From: Undaria pinnatifida
Taxonomy: Eukaryota; Sar; Phaeophyceae; Laminariales; Alariaceae
DNA: 64,000 nucleotides
NCBI GenBank assembly: GCA_012845835.1
Contig: JABAKD010000020.1
Coordinates: 4,253,243 to 4,317,242, forward strand
Reading direction: 5' to 3'
A program made the position numbers and the translations under genes. The notes under the pieces were generated by a model. It ran no database searches, was not told the origin of the DNA, and worked only from the letters and a program-made list of their open reading frames with translations. Shown here one piece after another: positions 47,901 to 59,900 of the stretch; position 1 is the stretch's first letter; each line of letters starts with the position of its first letter.

Positions 47901-50900
47901 CCATGGGATACGGTATTATAATTATGTCTACAGTACTATGCCCATGTTTTCGCTGCTCAGCTTAAGCCGCACGTGCGAGTGGCTCTGCGACTTACCGAAC
48001 CACGGGCCTAACCAAACCGCCGTTGGCGCGGCGTAATAAACAGCCAGGGATTTTGCACGGGTCGCATCACTTCTCGCCGGTCGGATCGAGTCGCAGGGTG
48101 ACCCGGACCCGTGATACCGCTATCGGAAAACTTCATCACACGACTCGGCCCGACCCGTGGGATTTTTCAACACTTCCCTACCCGACCCGGTTCGACCCGC
48201 GCGGTTTTGAAAGCCTCCCGGCCCGACCCGCGACCCGGGTTATGCGTGACCCGCGAAAAAGCCCTGGGGAATATAAAAAACCATGACGGGCTTAAACGTA
48301 GCACGAACCCCCCAAACAACGGTATTGTTAATCAGCAACGGTAGAGATGCACTAGCGTTTTTTGCCGGTTGTTTTCATGGGTCACGATCCGGCTCGCGGA
48401 TCGGGTCGCGAGAGATATTTTAACAACTCGCGGATCGAGTCGGGTCAGACCAGAAGGTGGTGGAAACGTCAAGGGTCAGGAGGTTTCAAGACTCATGGGT
48501 CGGGTCGGGTCGGGTCGGGTCGGGTCGGGTCGGGTCGGGTCGGGTCGGGTCGGGTCGGGTCGGGTCGGGTCGGGTCGGGTCGGGTCACCTTGTTCCACCG
48601 ATCTGACCCACGAGACGTGATCCGGCCCGTGCAATGCCATGTTTTTTTATCAAGGCTAATCGCGGATCATGACCCGACCACCCGATCGTATCAGGAGTTT
48701 GTCAAACTCCCGCGGGTCGAGCGGTGTCGGGTCAGGAGGTGTTTCAAGTCTCACGGGACGGGTCGGGTCGGGTCGGGTCGGGTCGGATCGGGTCGGTTCG
48801 AGTCGGGTCGGGTCGGGTTGGGTCGGGTCGATCGGATCGGGTCGGTCGGGTCTGGTCGGGCGATTTTTTAAATGTCGCGAATCGGGACGGGTTACCGTGG
48901 CTCCTCCTGACCCGCGAAAAGCCCTGTTTTTGACGAGACTGCTCATGTGAGGAGGGATGTCTGTCTATCACCCCAAAAACGTTTTTTTTTTGGTAAAAAA
49001 ACTGACAGTACATCCCAATGAACGCTCATATTCCAACAACGAAAATTGAGCATTCCGACAACTTTTGGTCAAGGAGGAAGAGCTCCGTCGTTCAGCGGAA
49101 AACGCGTTGGTTAGCCAGGAAAAGGCACAACCTCCGTAGAATTATCGTCTACGCTATATAGGTGTCCTTTTTTACAGGATCATAACGTGCGTCTGGGCGG
49201 CAGGATCCCTTATACACCGACGGCCTTTCAACACGTTTGGTCCCTATTTAAGGAATCCAGGTCCCGTAAAGTAGGACCCAACAGTCTATGGCACTTGGAC
49301 AGCGCATATTGTAGCGCGCGTCCTCTCTCTCTTACCCGATGGAGGAGCCGGTCGGGAAGCACGCAGGGCTCCTTCTTCGCCCGTAGCCGTCTCGCTCGCG
49401 CCGCCCAAGCCCGCTCCGCAGCCGCGGCCGCGGCCGCCGCCGCCGGCACCGTCGGGAGTATCCCGGCCGCCTCGTCGTTCTTCCGATCTTCTCGAGACTT
49501 GTCATGCATCGCGGCGAGGGCCTCGTAGCTGCCGCCGTTGCCGCGGCAGCCACCGCGCCGCACGGTCAAAAAACAAAAATATATATATATACGCAACAAG
49601 CGTTCCGACGCGGAAGCATTACGAATGTGGAGTGGAGTCAGTCGACGGGAACCGCACGACAAGACAGCAACACAAGCATTTATTGGCCGACGAAGAAAAT
49701 CGTTGGAATCTTGAGTGGTGGTTGGAAAAAAATGAGGCGCCGTTGTCGGAGGACCGCGCCTGCTACCAATGCAAGGATGATAGGCGGGGGATATAACCTG
49801 TTTTCTGGTCACTGTTTACTGGTTTTTAAGGCATGCATTGGACCGTCGGTGTCGAACTAAGGTCGGTATGGCGTTGTGGGCGTGAAAGCGAATACATGGA
49901 CAGGAGGTTTGGTTGGAGGGGGGTGGGCGGGCGGGAAGGGGTCTCAATGAAGACTATTGTTGTCGCTATGGATTTTGGACCCAGGTTTGACGCAATTGTC
50001 GACCGCACATCCTCATAAAAATTACCCAACATACAATCACAGGAAAATCAGTATTTGCGGAATTCTAAAAAACGCTGGAAGCTTTTGCACACCGCTTTGA
50101 TACGATGTGCTTACGTGTACGTATATGCCCCGTCCTTGACAAACGCAAGGTTGTGGGCAGATTCCGGCAATCTAAACCCTGAAGCACGCGAGCGACCATC
50201 TCCATCTGTCTTTAATTCCTTCCCTCGCCCCATATGACTGCGGCTGAGATGGAATGACTACACCTTCCCCCCCCTCGCCTCTCCCAGTACTGTCCTTCCC
50301 GGAACGCGCGCGGCAAGAGGATACCTGAGTTGATGCTCTTCCCGTTCATGCGACGCCATTGGTCGCCTTCCCACCCGGGTAGGCCTGGGTCGGGGAGTTG
50401 GACCCACCTCCACCGTCAGCGTTGCTGGGTATCTGCGCGTGGACGGGTCGCACGGCGGTGTGCGCGTCGAGACAGCACCAACGTAAGACGGCATAAAGGG
50501 GGTAGCTTGTCGGGGAGACCTCGAGGCCATCTTTCAGGCTAAGGGCTGAGAAGAACACCGACGCGCTGGTAAGCAGTAACTGGCGGCGACGCGGTCAGGG
50601 GGGCAATCACGCGGCTGGCTCGAGATACCTAACGGGAAGATGGGGGGAAAAAAACAGTAATATTTTCATGTTATGGCGGAGAAGCTTTTGTCACGCAGTG
50701 CAGTGCGTGCGCCAACGATATCGCGTTATATGATGGCGTCCTGGGACACCATTCACACATGGCGAACTTCGTGCAGCAGAGCTGCGGTGACGTAGGTGCC
50801 GACGCCGCAGATAGAAAGCCAGTAGGGACAGCACAAGAACGGTTCTGACGATGTTGACGCTAGCCGTATGCCTACCTCTCCTGGGCCTTATTCCTCCATG

Positions 50901-53900
50901 CGATCGAGCACGATTGCGTTCACGTTTCCCTTGTCGACCCTTTCGAGGAGTAGCGAATTCGTAGCCTGGCTTCGAAGCAATGTTGATCTCTTAACGATGA
51001 CCGTAAATTTCTTGACGATATATTTTGGCTAGCCCACCCTCCCCCTCCCCCCAACCGGAGAAAAAAATGGGTGCTGTACACGAATCGCCGATGTTTACAG
51101 TTCGGTGTGATGACGACCCTTGCATACATTTGTACGTAGAAAAGGTGCGGAGGCCGAAAAATAGGTCTGGGGTTTCTGCTCCCAGGGGGACAGACTACAC
51201 AAACGCCACGGCCATTGTTTTGTCCTTGTTGGACAAGGAACTGAGGTGATCCCTCCATCCCGTACAAAAACCCTTAAATCTCCCGCCCCGCCCAGCACCT
51301 GCCCAGCTGTACACAGCGTGGCTTTGCTTCCTCACCGTTTTCTCCGCAGCAGAAGAAACTGGAGGAATATGTCCGGAACGTCGGGGGAAGCCGGGGGGAA
51401 GAGTCTCGGGTAACCCCTCCGCCTCGCCTGCCACCTGGCTAGCGTCGACAATGGTTGGTGCTCGAATAGCTGCAAGGTTGACCTCCGAAAAATGCTGCAA
51501 AAAGATGCAAAAGATAATTCCACGGGCGCGGGGGACGGGAGCGCTCACAACCGGGGGTACTCATTTGTTGCTTGCCTTAGTCCTTTGACCGTGAACCACG
51601 CGTCGCTTTCGAGACGGAGCACCGGACCTACTCCTAATGGAGACACCTCCAACGATTGGGCGCTCGTTACGTTTCTTCCATATATTGTGAATAGTCTGTG
51701 AACACAATGGTTGTGTGGAGGCTCCGTCTTCTATTTATTCTATAGATTCAACGTGAGATTCAACGAAAGATTCAACTGCATATCTTATTCGTGCGAATAG
51801 ACTGCTCGAATAGACTGCGAATTAACTTAGATTTGAATCCAAGGTTCATACTCTCAACATATATTACCCAACAAAGCATTGCTAGTCTTGTCTCAGGAGG
51901 GGAGGGGGGGAAACAAGACGTAGCTGTCGGTAATGCCGCGGTCGTTCCAGGGCATGGGGAGTTCGGCCCAGCACCGCCCGCCGATCCCGTACCACCACGG
52001 CACGGTCTCGGACGATATCACGATCCCCCCGTGGAATACCCCTCCCTACTCAGAGCTACGTGAACAGCGGAACCAAGCTCGCCACAAAATAAAGTGCATG
52101 AAAAACAACCAAACGTTGTCAATAACCCCCTCCTCCCTCCCCACCTCGCCGTACCCTCGAGGCGACTTGCGACCAACAAATCAGTACACACTGTTTTGCA
52201 CGTTGCTTCTTCGCCCCTTCAGTGGGGATCCTGCAACCCCGCGTTTCCCTGCCATCCCTTACCCCTTATCCTGTTCACTGAAAAGTGATGGCGGTGGCCT
52301 CTTGCCACCGGTCCGGACGGCCACATTGCACTCTCCTCTGGCTCCAATCGGCCTGAGGAAAGCCCACGCGATTTTTGCCAGGCCGTCGCCCTGAACGACA
52401 AAGAAATTTTCGCGAACGTCACGCGCGCCAATAGTATCACGCGGGGCGGCGATGGGCATCACAAACCGTTAGATCTGATGAAGAAGAGGCGCGGCCGCGG
52501 CCGACCGCAAGCGCCGCGCTCAGGGAGTTTTGTCTGTGTTGACTTTCTAGAAGCGAACGGCGCCGATGTTGACGTTTGATCGAAGCGGCGAATGGCCCTC
52601 AACAGCCGCTAGCCGAGAAGACCATTGCCGAGAAGACCATTGCAACCCAACGGCCTCGGGATGATTTGAGTTTTTTTCTGTTTTGTACGACGACATCATA
52701 GCGCACAGACCAACAACCATGCTTGGGTAGGAAAACATCAAAGAACCTATCATTTAACGGCCAAAAGCCAAGACACAGACGTAAGAGCGCAACACGCGTT
52801 TGCGTGCTCCTTCTTGTTGTCACAATAACTTGTCGCCGCCTGAATAAAGCCCGTGGTCACATGGTGAACCCAGGAAAAACAAGAAATTAGACAAGCCAAG
52901 AGTGGCACAGGTGTCGGGTTGTCAGGGATATAACATGTGCTTATATAGGGCGCACCTTGCGAGCCTCCTTTGGCGACAAAGCGGCCGCCACGTCAACCAA
53001 TTCGAACAGCACGAGGGCTTCAGGCGCGAGCAGGCGCCGGTAGCTCTCGGCAAACACCAAGGACTCCTCCCACATTGGCGTCGACGAGCTCATTGTCATC
53101 GCCCACGGCTGAGTGGCCGCTGCCGGAACGATTTCACAGGCTTGCCCGGTATTAAGCCTAACGCCCTTAATCTAGAAAAGCGGTAAACGATCGGCACAGC
53201 ACACAGAGTGGAAGAAAATACGTTAGAATGGACAGCTAAGAAAAATTGAGGGGCAACGTCAAAATCAGATCGGCGTCCGCCATATGACGAGTACCGGGCG
53301 GGAAAGGGGCGCCTTGGTCGGCAGGTGAGGACGGCCGGCGATTGGGCAGACGTTTCTAGGCCCTTTGAATCTTCATGCCACGAAAGTCGATGAGGGAAGA
53401 AAGTGCTGAACTCTCTCCGCGAAAAAAATGACGTCACGCGCCGTAGTAGGGCCGGGGCAAGAGCGTCCGCCCTGTGTGACCCTGGATCTAAGTTACGAAA
53501 GGGAGGGGGGCGGAGAAGTAGGACAAAGACAGCAGATGGGACGGACCAGCAACACATAAACAACTACGAACGAGTCGCTCTACGGTAGCCTCCTCCAACG
53601 TTTCGTCAACGAAATCGCCAGTTTTGAAAACCAGCTCCCGGCCGCATCTTTTCTTGCCACCCCGACGTCATCGTTCGATAGTCCTTTTTGCAAGCACGGA
53701 AAACATATGGAGATGTGTTTTTTCATAGCATATGTTCTCGTGTCGAGCAGCCATGAAACCTTCGTTAAAGAAAACCGCGGGGTTTTTGCTGGGGGGGGGA
53801 GGGCTATCGTAGAATCAGTCTAAGAAGGATGCCGATATACGCATCACTCACAGCCGAGATGTCCCATGTCGTCCGCTCTTCGAACGTGGTAGTGGCACCC

Positions 53901-56900
53901 CCGGTGACAACCTTCGCCTCCCGTCCCCCAGAAAACGCCGTTCCTTCCCTCCCCTCGCCGCTCGAGTTTAGCGTTCCGGCGCGCACTGGGTGCCCTCTCG
54001 TGACCGTGCCCGCTCCCGCATACCCCGAATGCACCCCTGGAGACGATTGCTCTGGCGAGAGTGACGTGCGTTCACCAAACGTTGCAGCGCTCGCGTTTTC
54101 TCTGAGATCGGTGTGCGCGCGCGAGCCTTGAAGACGCGTCTTATCCCCGGCCGCGCTAACAGCACTCCCCTCCGGGTTCTTCTCGCACCCGTTATGCTGA
54201 GGGGGATGTTGAAAAAAAAAAATGGGATGGAGAGGATTCGGCTTGAGTTTACTTTTTCGTCTTTCACACTCGGGGAAATGGGTCGTCTGCTCTTTTCTGT
54301 CGAAAAACACGCAGCCGCAGGGGTCCATACTGCAAGCTTTGAACACACAAGCGGAAGAGAGCATGTACCCCCGCCCGTCATCCGTTATCCCCTCCCCAGT
54401 CTTATCTCTGTAACTTTGCCCCCCCCCCCCCCCCCCCCATTGGCCAACTTGGTCCGATCACGGCGCATGCCGTAACAAAGGTCATGCTACTGGATGGCGG
54501 GCAGCTACAGAACGCGTCCTCGTAGCGGTGGCGCACTGTTGCAAACATGCCCCCAATTTCGCCTCCTTTCGTTTAGAAAGCAAAGGGAAAATATAAATAT
54601 TTTGGAAGCGCGCTTGGTTGGGGCAACGTACTTCGACGTGCCCCCTCTCAGAAAAAGAGCGTGCCACAGTACGCACATATAGCATCGCTAACCGAGGAGT
54701 GTTGACCCGCAGGGTAAGGAGAATCGTCCTGGAGAGGGTTGCTCGAGTCGTTTCGCTGTCGACTAGCGCGACAGAATCGGACTGTATATTCCTGGATGTG
54801 CAAGCAGAAAATTGTGAGCTTCCTCAACCCTCTCTCGCGTGGCTATACGGAATGCTAGTACTCCCATACCACAGGACCAATAAATAAATTCCTGGCAAAA
54901 AAAAAGACATTATGTTGCGCTGCTCGTGCTAGAATATGCCTGTTTGTTTACCGAAAGAGCCGTGTGCAATTTTTTCATTCGCCGGCAGTAAGACGCGTGC
55001 CGCACAGTACACGCTTACCTCCAAGTTGTTGGCCGTTTTGGTCAAATACCGCCCCGTGGAGGAGTCGACGATGTGTACGACGATCATGGGCCCAGTGATG
55101 CGGGAATCCTCCGGGAGAGCGTCGGTGGAAACGATGTGCACCCTATAGTACGGAAAAAGGTTTGAAACACACAAAAACAAAGGATCGTCGATGATGAGCT
55201 TGTCGTGGGCACGTGTGTCGCGAAGCACGAGAGTACCGTTTACGCTGTTTTCGCTGGACAAGTCAGGCGTCGAGACTTTGGACCGCGCCGCGAGGTTTTC
55301 TGCGGCCGATATATGCCTCTACTTTGCGCTTTGAAACGTCTTGCTAGGGCAGACTTGTTGCAGCGTTATTTTTGATGCAGTAAAAACAAATTTAACGTCT
55401 CAAATGTTAACCGCAACTTTCTGTAGTGCCATGAAGTGTTCATTGACACCAAAGATATCCTCGTTGGATCAGCGTTGGATCACGGTGTTATGGAGGCCGC
55501 AGGGCAAACCAACGTTTCATCGAGATCTATCGTAGCAGTCCCAAAATCTGTCCTGTTTCTGAGAGGGCTAGGTGAAGCTAAACGTGTTGTTCTACGACTC
55601 CCCACAAACCGAATGAAAGCCTTTGAGATCGAAATCCGGTCGTGCAGATGACGCTAAGCAACAGCAAGTTTCTTCGGAGGAATGCCCGCTAGAAGCCTAT
55701 TGCGATCCATCCCAACGCGCTATTTTTTCATCTCTTCCAGCAGAAACGAGAAAGGAGTAAGAGCAGCTTTGCCGCGTCCCATCCGGCAATACCCTTAACT
55801 ACAACGCCTTCCAAGCACAAGAGGAATCGTCCGAACCCACGTATGTGCTCCTAACCCACACTGTGAGTATCGGCCCAACACAACAACTGTACATGATTAA
55901 GACTACACATCCTGGTTAAGACGCGAATTTAGCCGCTGCGGTCCGCGAAGGCGATCAAGAGTAGCCGCAGTCGGCGTGCAGGAAAAAGCAACGAGCCACA
56001 GGCGGCGCAAAATAAATCGCGTTAAACGTACATCGACCAAAGAAAAACGCGGCCAGCATCGCAGGAGCGATTGCAACCAGTCGAAAGCACATAATAATAT
56101 ACACTCCAGAAATCAAAGAAGCACGGATAAAGCAGCGGGAGAGGCAGGTCAACGCGACACGTTTTGGAATTTAAACGATATGTTCGAGTACCCTTCGGGT
56201 AGCGCGCTGACTGACCTTATCACGTCCTCTTCGAGAGCAGCCCTGCGTGGCCTTATCCTCATGTGCGACTGCAAAAGCGCCAGATACGGAGCACAGCAGC
56301 GATTCAAACACAATAGCAACATTAGCGTGGGAGTGGCGGCATGTCATCTCCGAACCACTCCGAGCAAGCCTTAATGAGGGGGGAAAACGTATGGCGTAAG
56401 CGGTCAATGTTTTGCATTCCAGCGGGAGTCACCGCGGGCGACGAGGGCGCGTCTCGATGGGATGTGCTCTGGGTGCGATCATGTTTTTGTGAAAACATGC
56501 AGACGAAGAAGCCGAGGGCTGTCGAATGCGTGGGACAATTACGTGCCGGATCTTCGCACGATGCTGTTCACCCGACGCGATAGGTAGGAAACCATTAAAT
56601 CTAACTCAGATCGTCCACTTCCAGTTCCAAATAACAGTACATTCGTCCAAGCGCTGAAATAATTTGGCACACACACTCCTACACCTAAGCGTGTCCGTAC
56701 CTCCAAGTCGCAGTCCGGGAGGAGAGCCAGGCCAACACCTGGCCACGGCCGTGCCACCAACCCCCCAAACCATCCGTACAGAAAGTTCTCCACCGCCCCG
56801 ACTGCAGGTCTACCCTTCCCCGAAACAAGCATTCCCTCATGGTTGCCACCGTCGTCAAGCTTATCCCAGCCCCCTCCGCGCCGCCAGGGGAGCATGCGCT

Positions 56901-59900
56901 GGTGCCCAGGACGCGGAGTGCTGCGGCGAGATGACCCGGCGGAAGTGGAATCGCCGGGACTGGGTGGTGCAGCCCCCTGCGTTTTCCTCGGCTTTCTTTG
57001 CTCTAACTCCCTCCTCCTCATCCCCCGTAGGCCTTGCAAGATGCTTCGTTTGCGTTGTCCGTGGTCGTTGTTGGAGATAGGGGCGCTACCTTCGGCCCAG
57101 AGTGGTGCCCCCATCTCAACTACTGAGGGGCCGGTGTTGCTGGCAGCCGGCCGATCTCGTTCTTCCTCGCTTGTCGTGGGGCTTGAACCAGAACGTCCGT
57201 AAGAAGGGGATGCGGGGCTGCTACTTGCGCCTTTGTCGGGCCGTCGCCGTTTGCCTGTGGCGGCTTTCCCGCTGGTGGTGCCGCTGCTGCCGGTGTTGTT
57301 GCTGTTGGACGATCGCAGCGAGCGGGCGCCGGGGTTAAGCCGACGAAGGTGGCTCGTGAGCGGACTGCTTTGACGTTTCGTGTCAACCGCGGGAGTGGAA
57401 GCGGCAACGCCGTCGCCGCTCTCCCCGATGCTGGGCCCGGTGCGGTGGCCGTGTGTTCGTGTGTCATCGTCTGGATGCTCCCCTTCGTCCGAGCCACCGT
57501 CGTCATCTTCTCTCCCTCTGCTTTCACCGGGAACGAGCGACCGTTCTTCTTCGCCGTCCAAGGTGGCTTCGTCGCCCAACGCCGTGCCCCCTCCTCTCGC
57601 GTCCTCGCGCACCCCCTCGTTTGAACTAAGACTGTCTGAATGTTGCACTGGCGGGCGGAGTCCAGGCTTCTCTCGTCCTAGCCCTCTCCCGCGCTTGACA
57701 CGGAGAGCTCCGCCGCCGCCCTCCTTGGCCTGGAAGCCGAACTGGGGTATTCGACCCAGTCTGTCCTTAATAGCTATCGCGGCAGCCGACGAAGAGTTGC
57801 CCCCGCGGGCAAGCACCGACCTCAGAGCAGAGGCCTTCGGCACCGGCGGATTATGCTCGCTCTTTTCGTCGCCATCTGCAACTACAGGACCCTTGTTGCG
57901 GTCCCTCCTGTACTCGTCACTGATTGCCTGCGGCGTGCATCGGTGTTAACCACGACATCACAATGGCGTTAACCGTTTTAGAACTGCACCCACGATTTTA
58001 GGGGACAATTTACTTGGAGCTAGTGTAGGGGAATTATTCAGGGTTTTTTCACGGGTCAAAGGAAGTTTTCAAAATCCCGCGGGTCGAGCCTGGTCGAGTT
58101 GGGTCGGGTCGGGTCGGGACGGATTGGGTCGGGTCGGATCGGGTCGGGTCGGGTCGGGTCGGGTCGGGTCGGGTCGGGTCGGGTCGGGTCGGGTCGGGTC
58201 GGGTCGAGTCGGGTCGGGTCGGGTCGGGTCGGGTCGGGTCGGGTCGGGTCGGGTCGGGTCGGGTCGGGTCGGGCCGGGTCGGGTCGGGTCGGGTCGGGTC
58301 GGGTCGGGTCGGGTCGGGTCGGGTCGGGTCGGGTCGGGTCGGGTCGGGTCGGGTCGGGTCGGGTCGGGTCGGGTCGGGTCGGTCGGGTCGGGTCGGGTCG
58401 GGTCGGGTCGGGTCGGGTCGGGTCGGGTCGGGTCGGGTCGGGTCGGGTCGGGTCGGGTCGGGTCGGGTCGGGTCGGGTCGGGTCGGGTCGGGTCGGGTCG
58501 GGTCGGGTCGGGTCGGGTCGGGTCGGGTCGGGTCGGTCGGGTCGGGTCGGGTCGGGTCGGGTCGGGTCGGGTCGGGTCGGGTCGGGTCGGGTCGGGTCGG
58601 GTCGGGTCGGGTCGGGTCGAGTCGGGTCGGGTCGGTTCGGGTCGGGTCGGGTCGGGTCGGGTCGGGTCGGGTCGGGTCGGGTCGGGTCGGGCTGGGTCGG
58701 GTCGGGTCGGGTCGGGTCGGGTCGGGTCGGGTCGGGTCGGGTCGGGTCGGGTCGGGTCGGGTCGGGTCGGGTCGGGTCGGGTCGGGTCGGGTCGGGTCGG
58801 TTCGGGTCGGGTCGGATCGGGTCAGTTTTCAAACCCAGGTCACCCAAACCCGACCAAACCCACGAGAAAGTGACCCGGGCCGTGAAAAACCCTGGTATTT
58901 TTGTCAGAAGGGAAAACAATGGACGCCTTTATGCATTCTTAATAGTATGGACTAATATTGTGGGTCGTATAGACTAAGCTATAAACTCGTCTGGGCTGAT
59001 CGGTGTTACTTTGCCGGCTTACCTGTCCGGTGGCTACTTGCTCTTGTTCCTTTGGTTTTTCCATAACTTTCCTCGCATTTTCTCCTTGCGACAACCCCGG
59101 GATTTCAAGCCAACGGCGTTCCCAAGGGGAAGCTTATATTCTATTAATAGCGCTGGAAGCATGGTGGTGATCTGTCGCCGCTCTGTGTTGCTCAACACTG
59201 TGGGTAAAAAAACTATCTACCGCGTACACATATGTAAACGATACCAGGCAGGTAGCGTTATGAAAAAGGTACCGGCATAACAATTGTCTACGTAAGATAT
59301 GTTGCGGACAGCAGCATGCTCATACCCGATACCATGCACAATAAATCTATATATCTTAGTTCGCTTATCACATATGCACATCCTTACGTCTGCGGATATC
59401 TCCCGCCTCTGACCGCCTTTCCGCGCGGTTTCTTCGCTGAGGCGTGCCCCCGCCTCGCCTGCAACCACCGGCTCAGCTGATCCGCCCGCTCGGCGCCGTA
59501 GCGCGCGCGCGAGGCCTCGACGTCGAGATCTACGACGAGATCTCCGAAAAATCGTGCCCTGTGAGACGTTTGGTGCGTAGTCTGCACACAGGGCTAATGT
59601 CTTCGCGTTATTTCTTCGGTACGTGTTCTCTGACCTCCGACACACGGGGGGGGGTCGATTACCTGGCCGGCGTCGCCATTGTAAAGGCCACTAAGCGAGG
59701 TTTGTGCTAGGATCTGGGGAAGAAAAGTTCGTAATCCCCGAGAACACATGCCACCCAGGCGTAGTGGAGAACTGCGAACTCTCAATATTTTTGAACCCCC
59801 GGTAGTCTACAGCAGCACGTATACATGTACATGATGTACAGCAGTAGCTGAAGCTATGATGAGCCTGCAGCATCACGAAGCTACAAATGGTATATGCACA

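Larger units (their letters stand above)
47319..49335. other. AHI1 intron with three MITE-3 copies
   Basis: See the MITE-3 entries at 48044-48930. 47340-48040 shows nothing firm. Confidence 0.5.

Noticed and set aside
51933..52394. Plus-strand frame of 153 codons
   Set aside because: Overlaps the well-supported minus-strand AHI1 exon at 52263-52390 and has no recognisable domain.
58099..58977. Open frames of 249-292 codons on both strands (VGSGR and RPDPT repeats)
   Set aside because: They are translations of the (GGGTC)n array inside MITE-3; a pentamer without stops is open in every frame on both strands.
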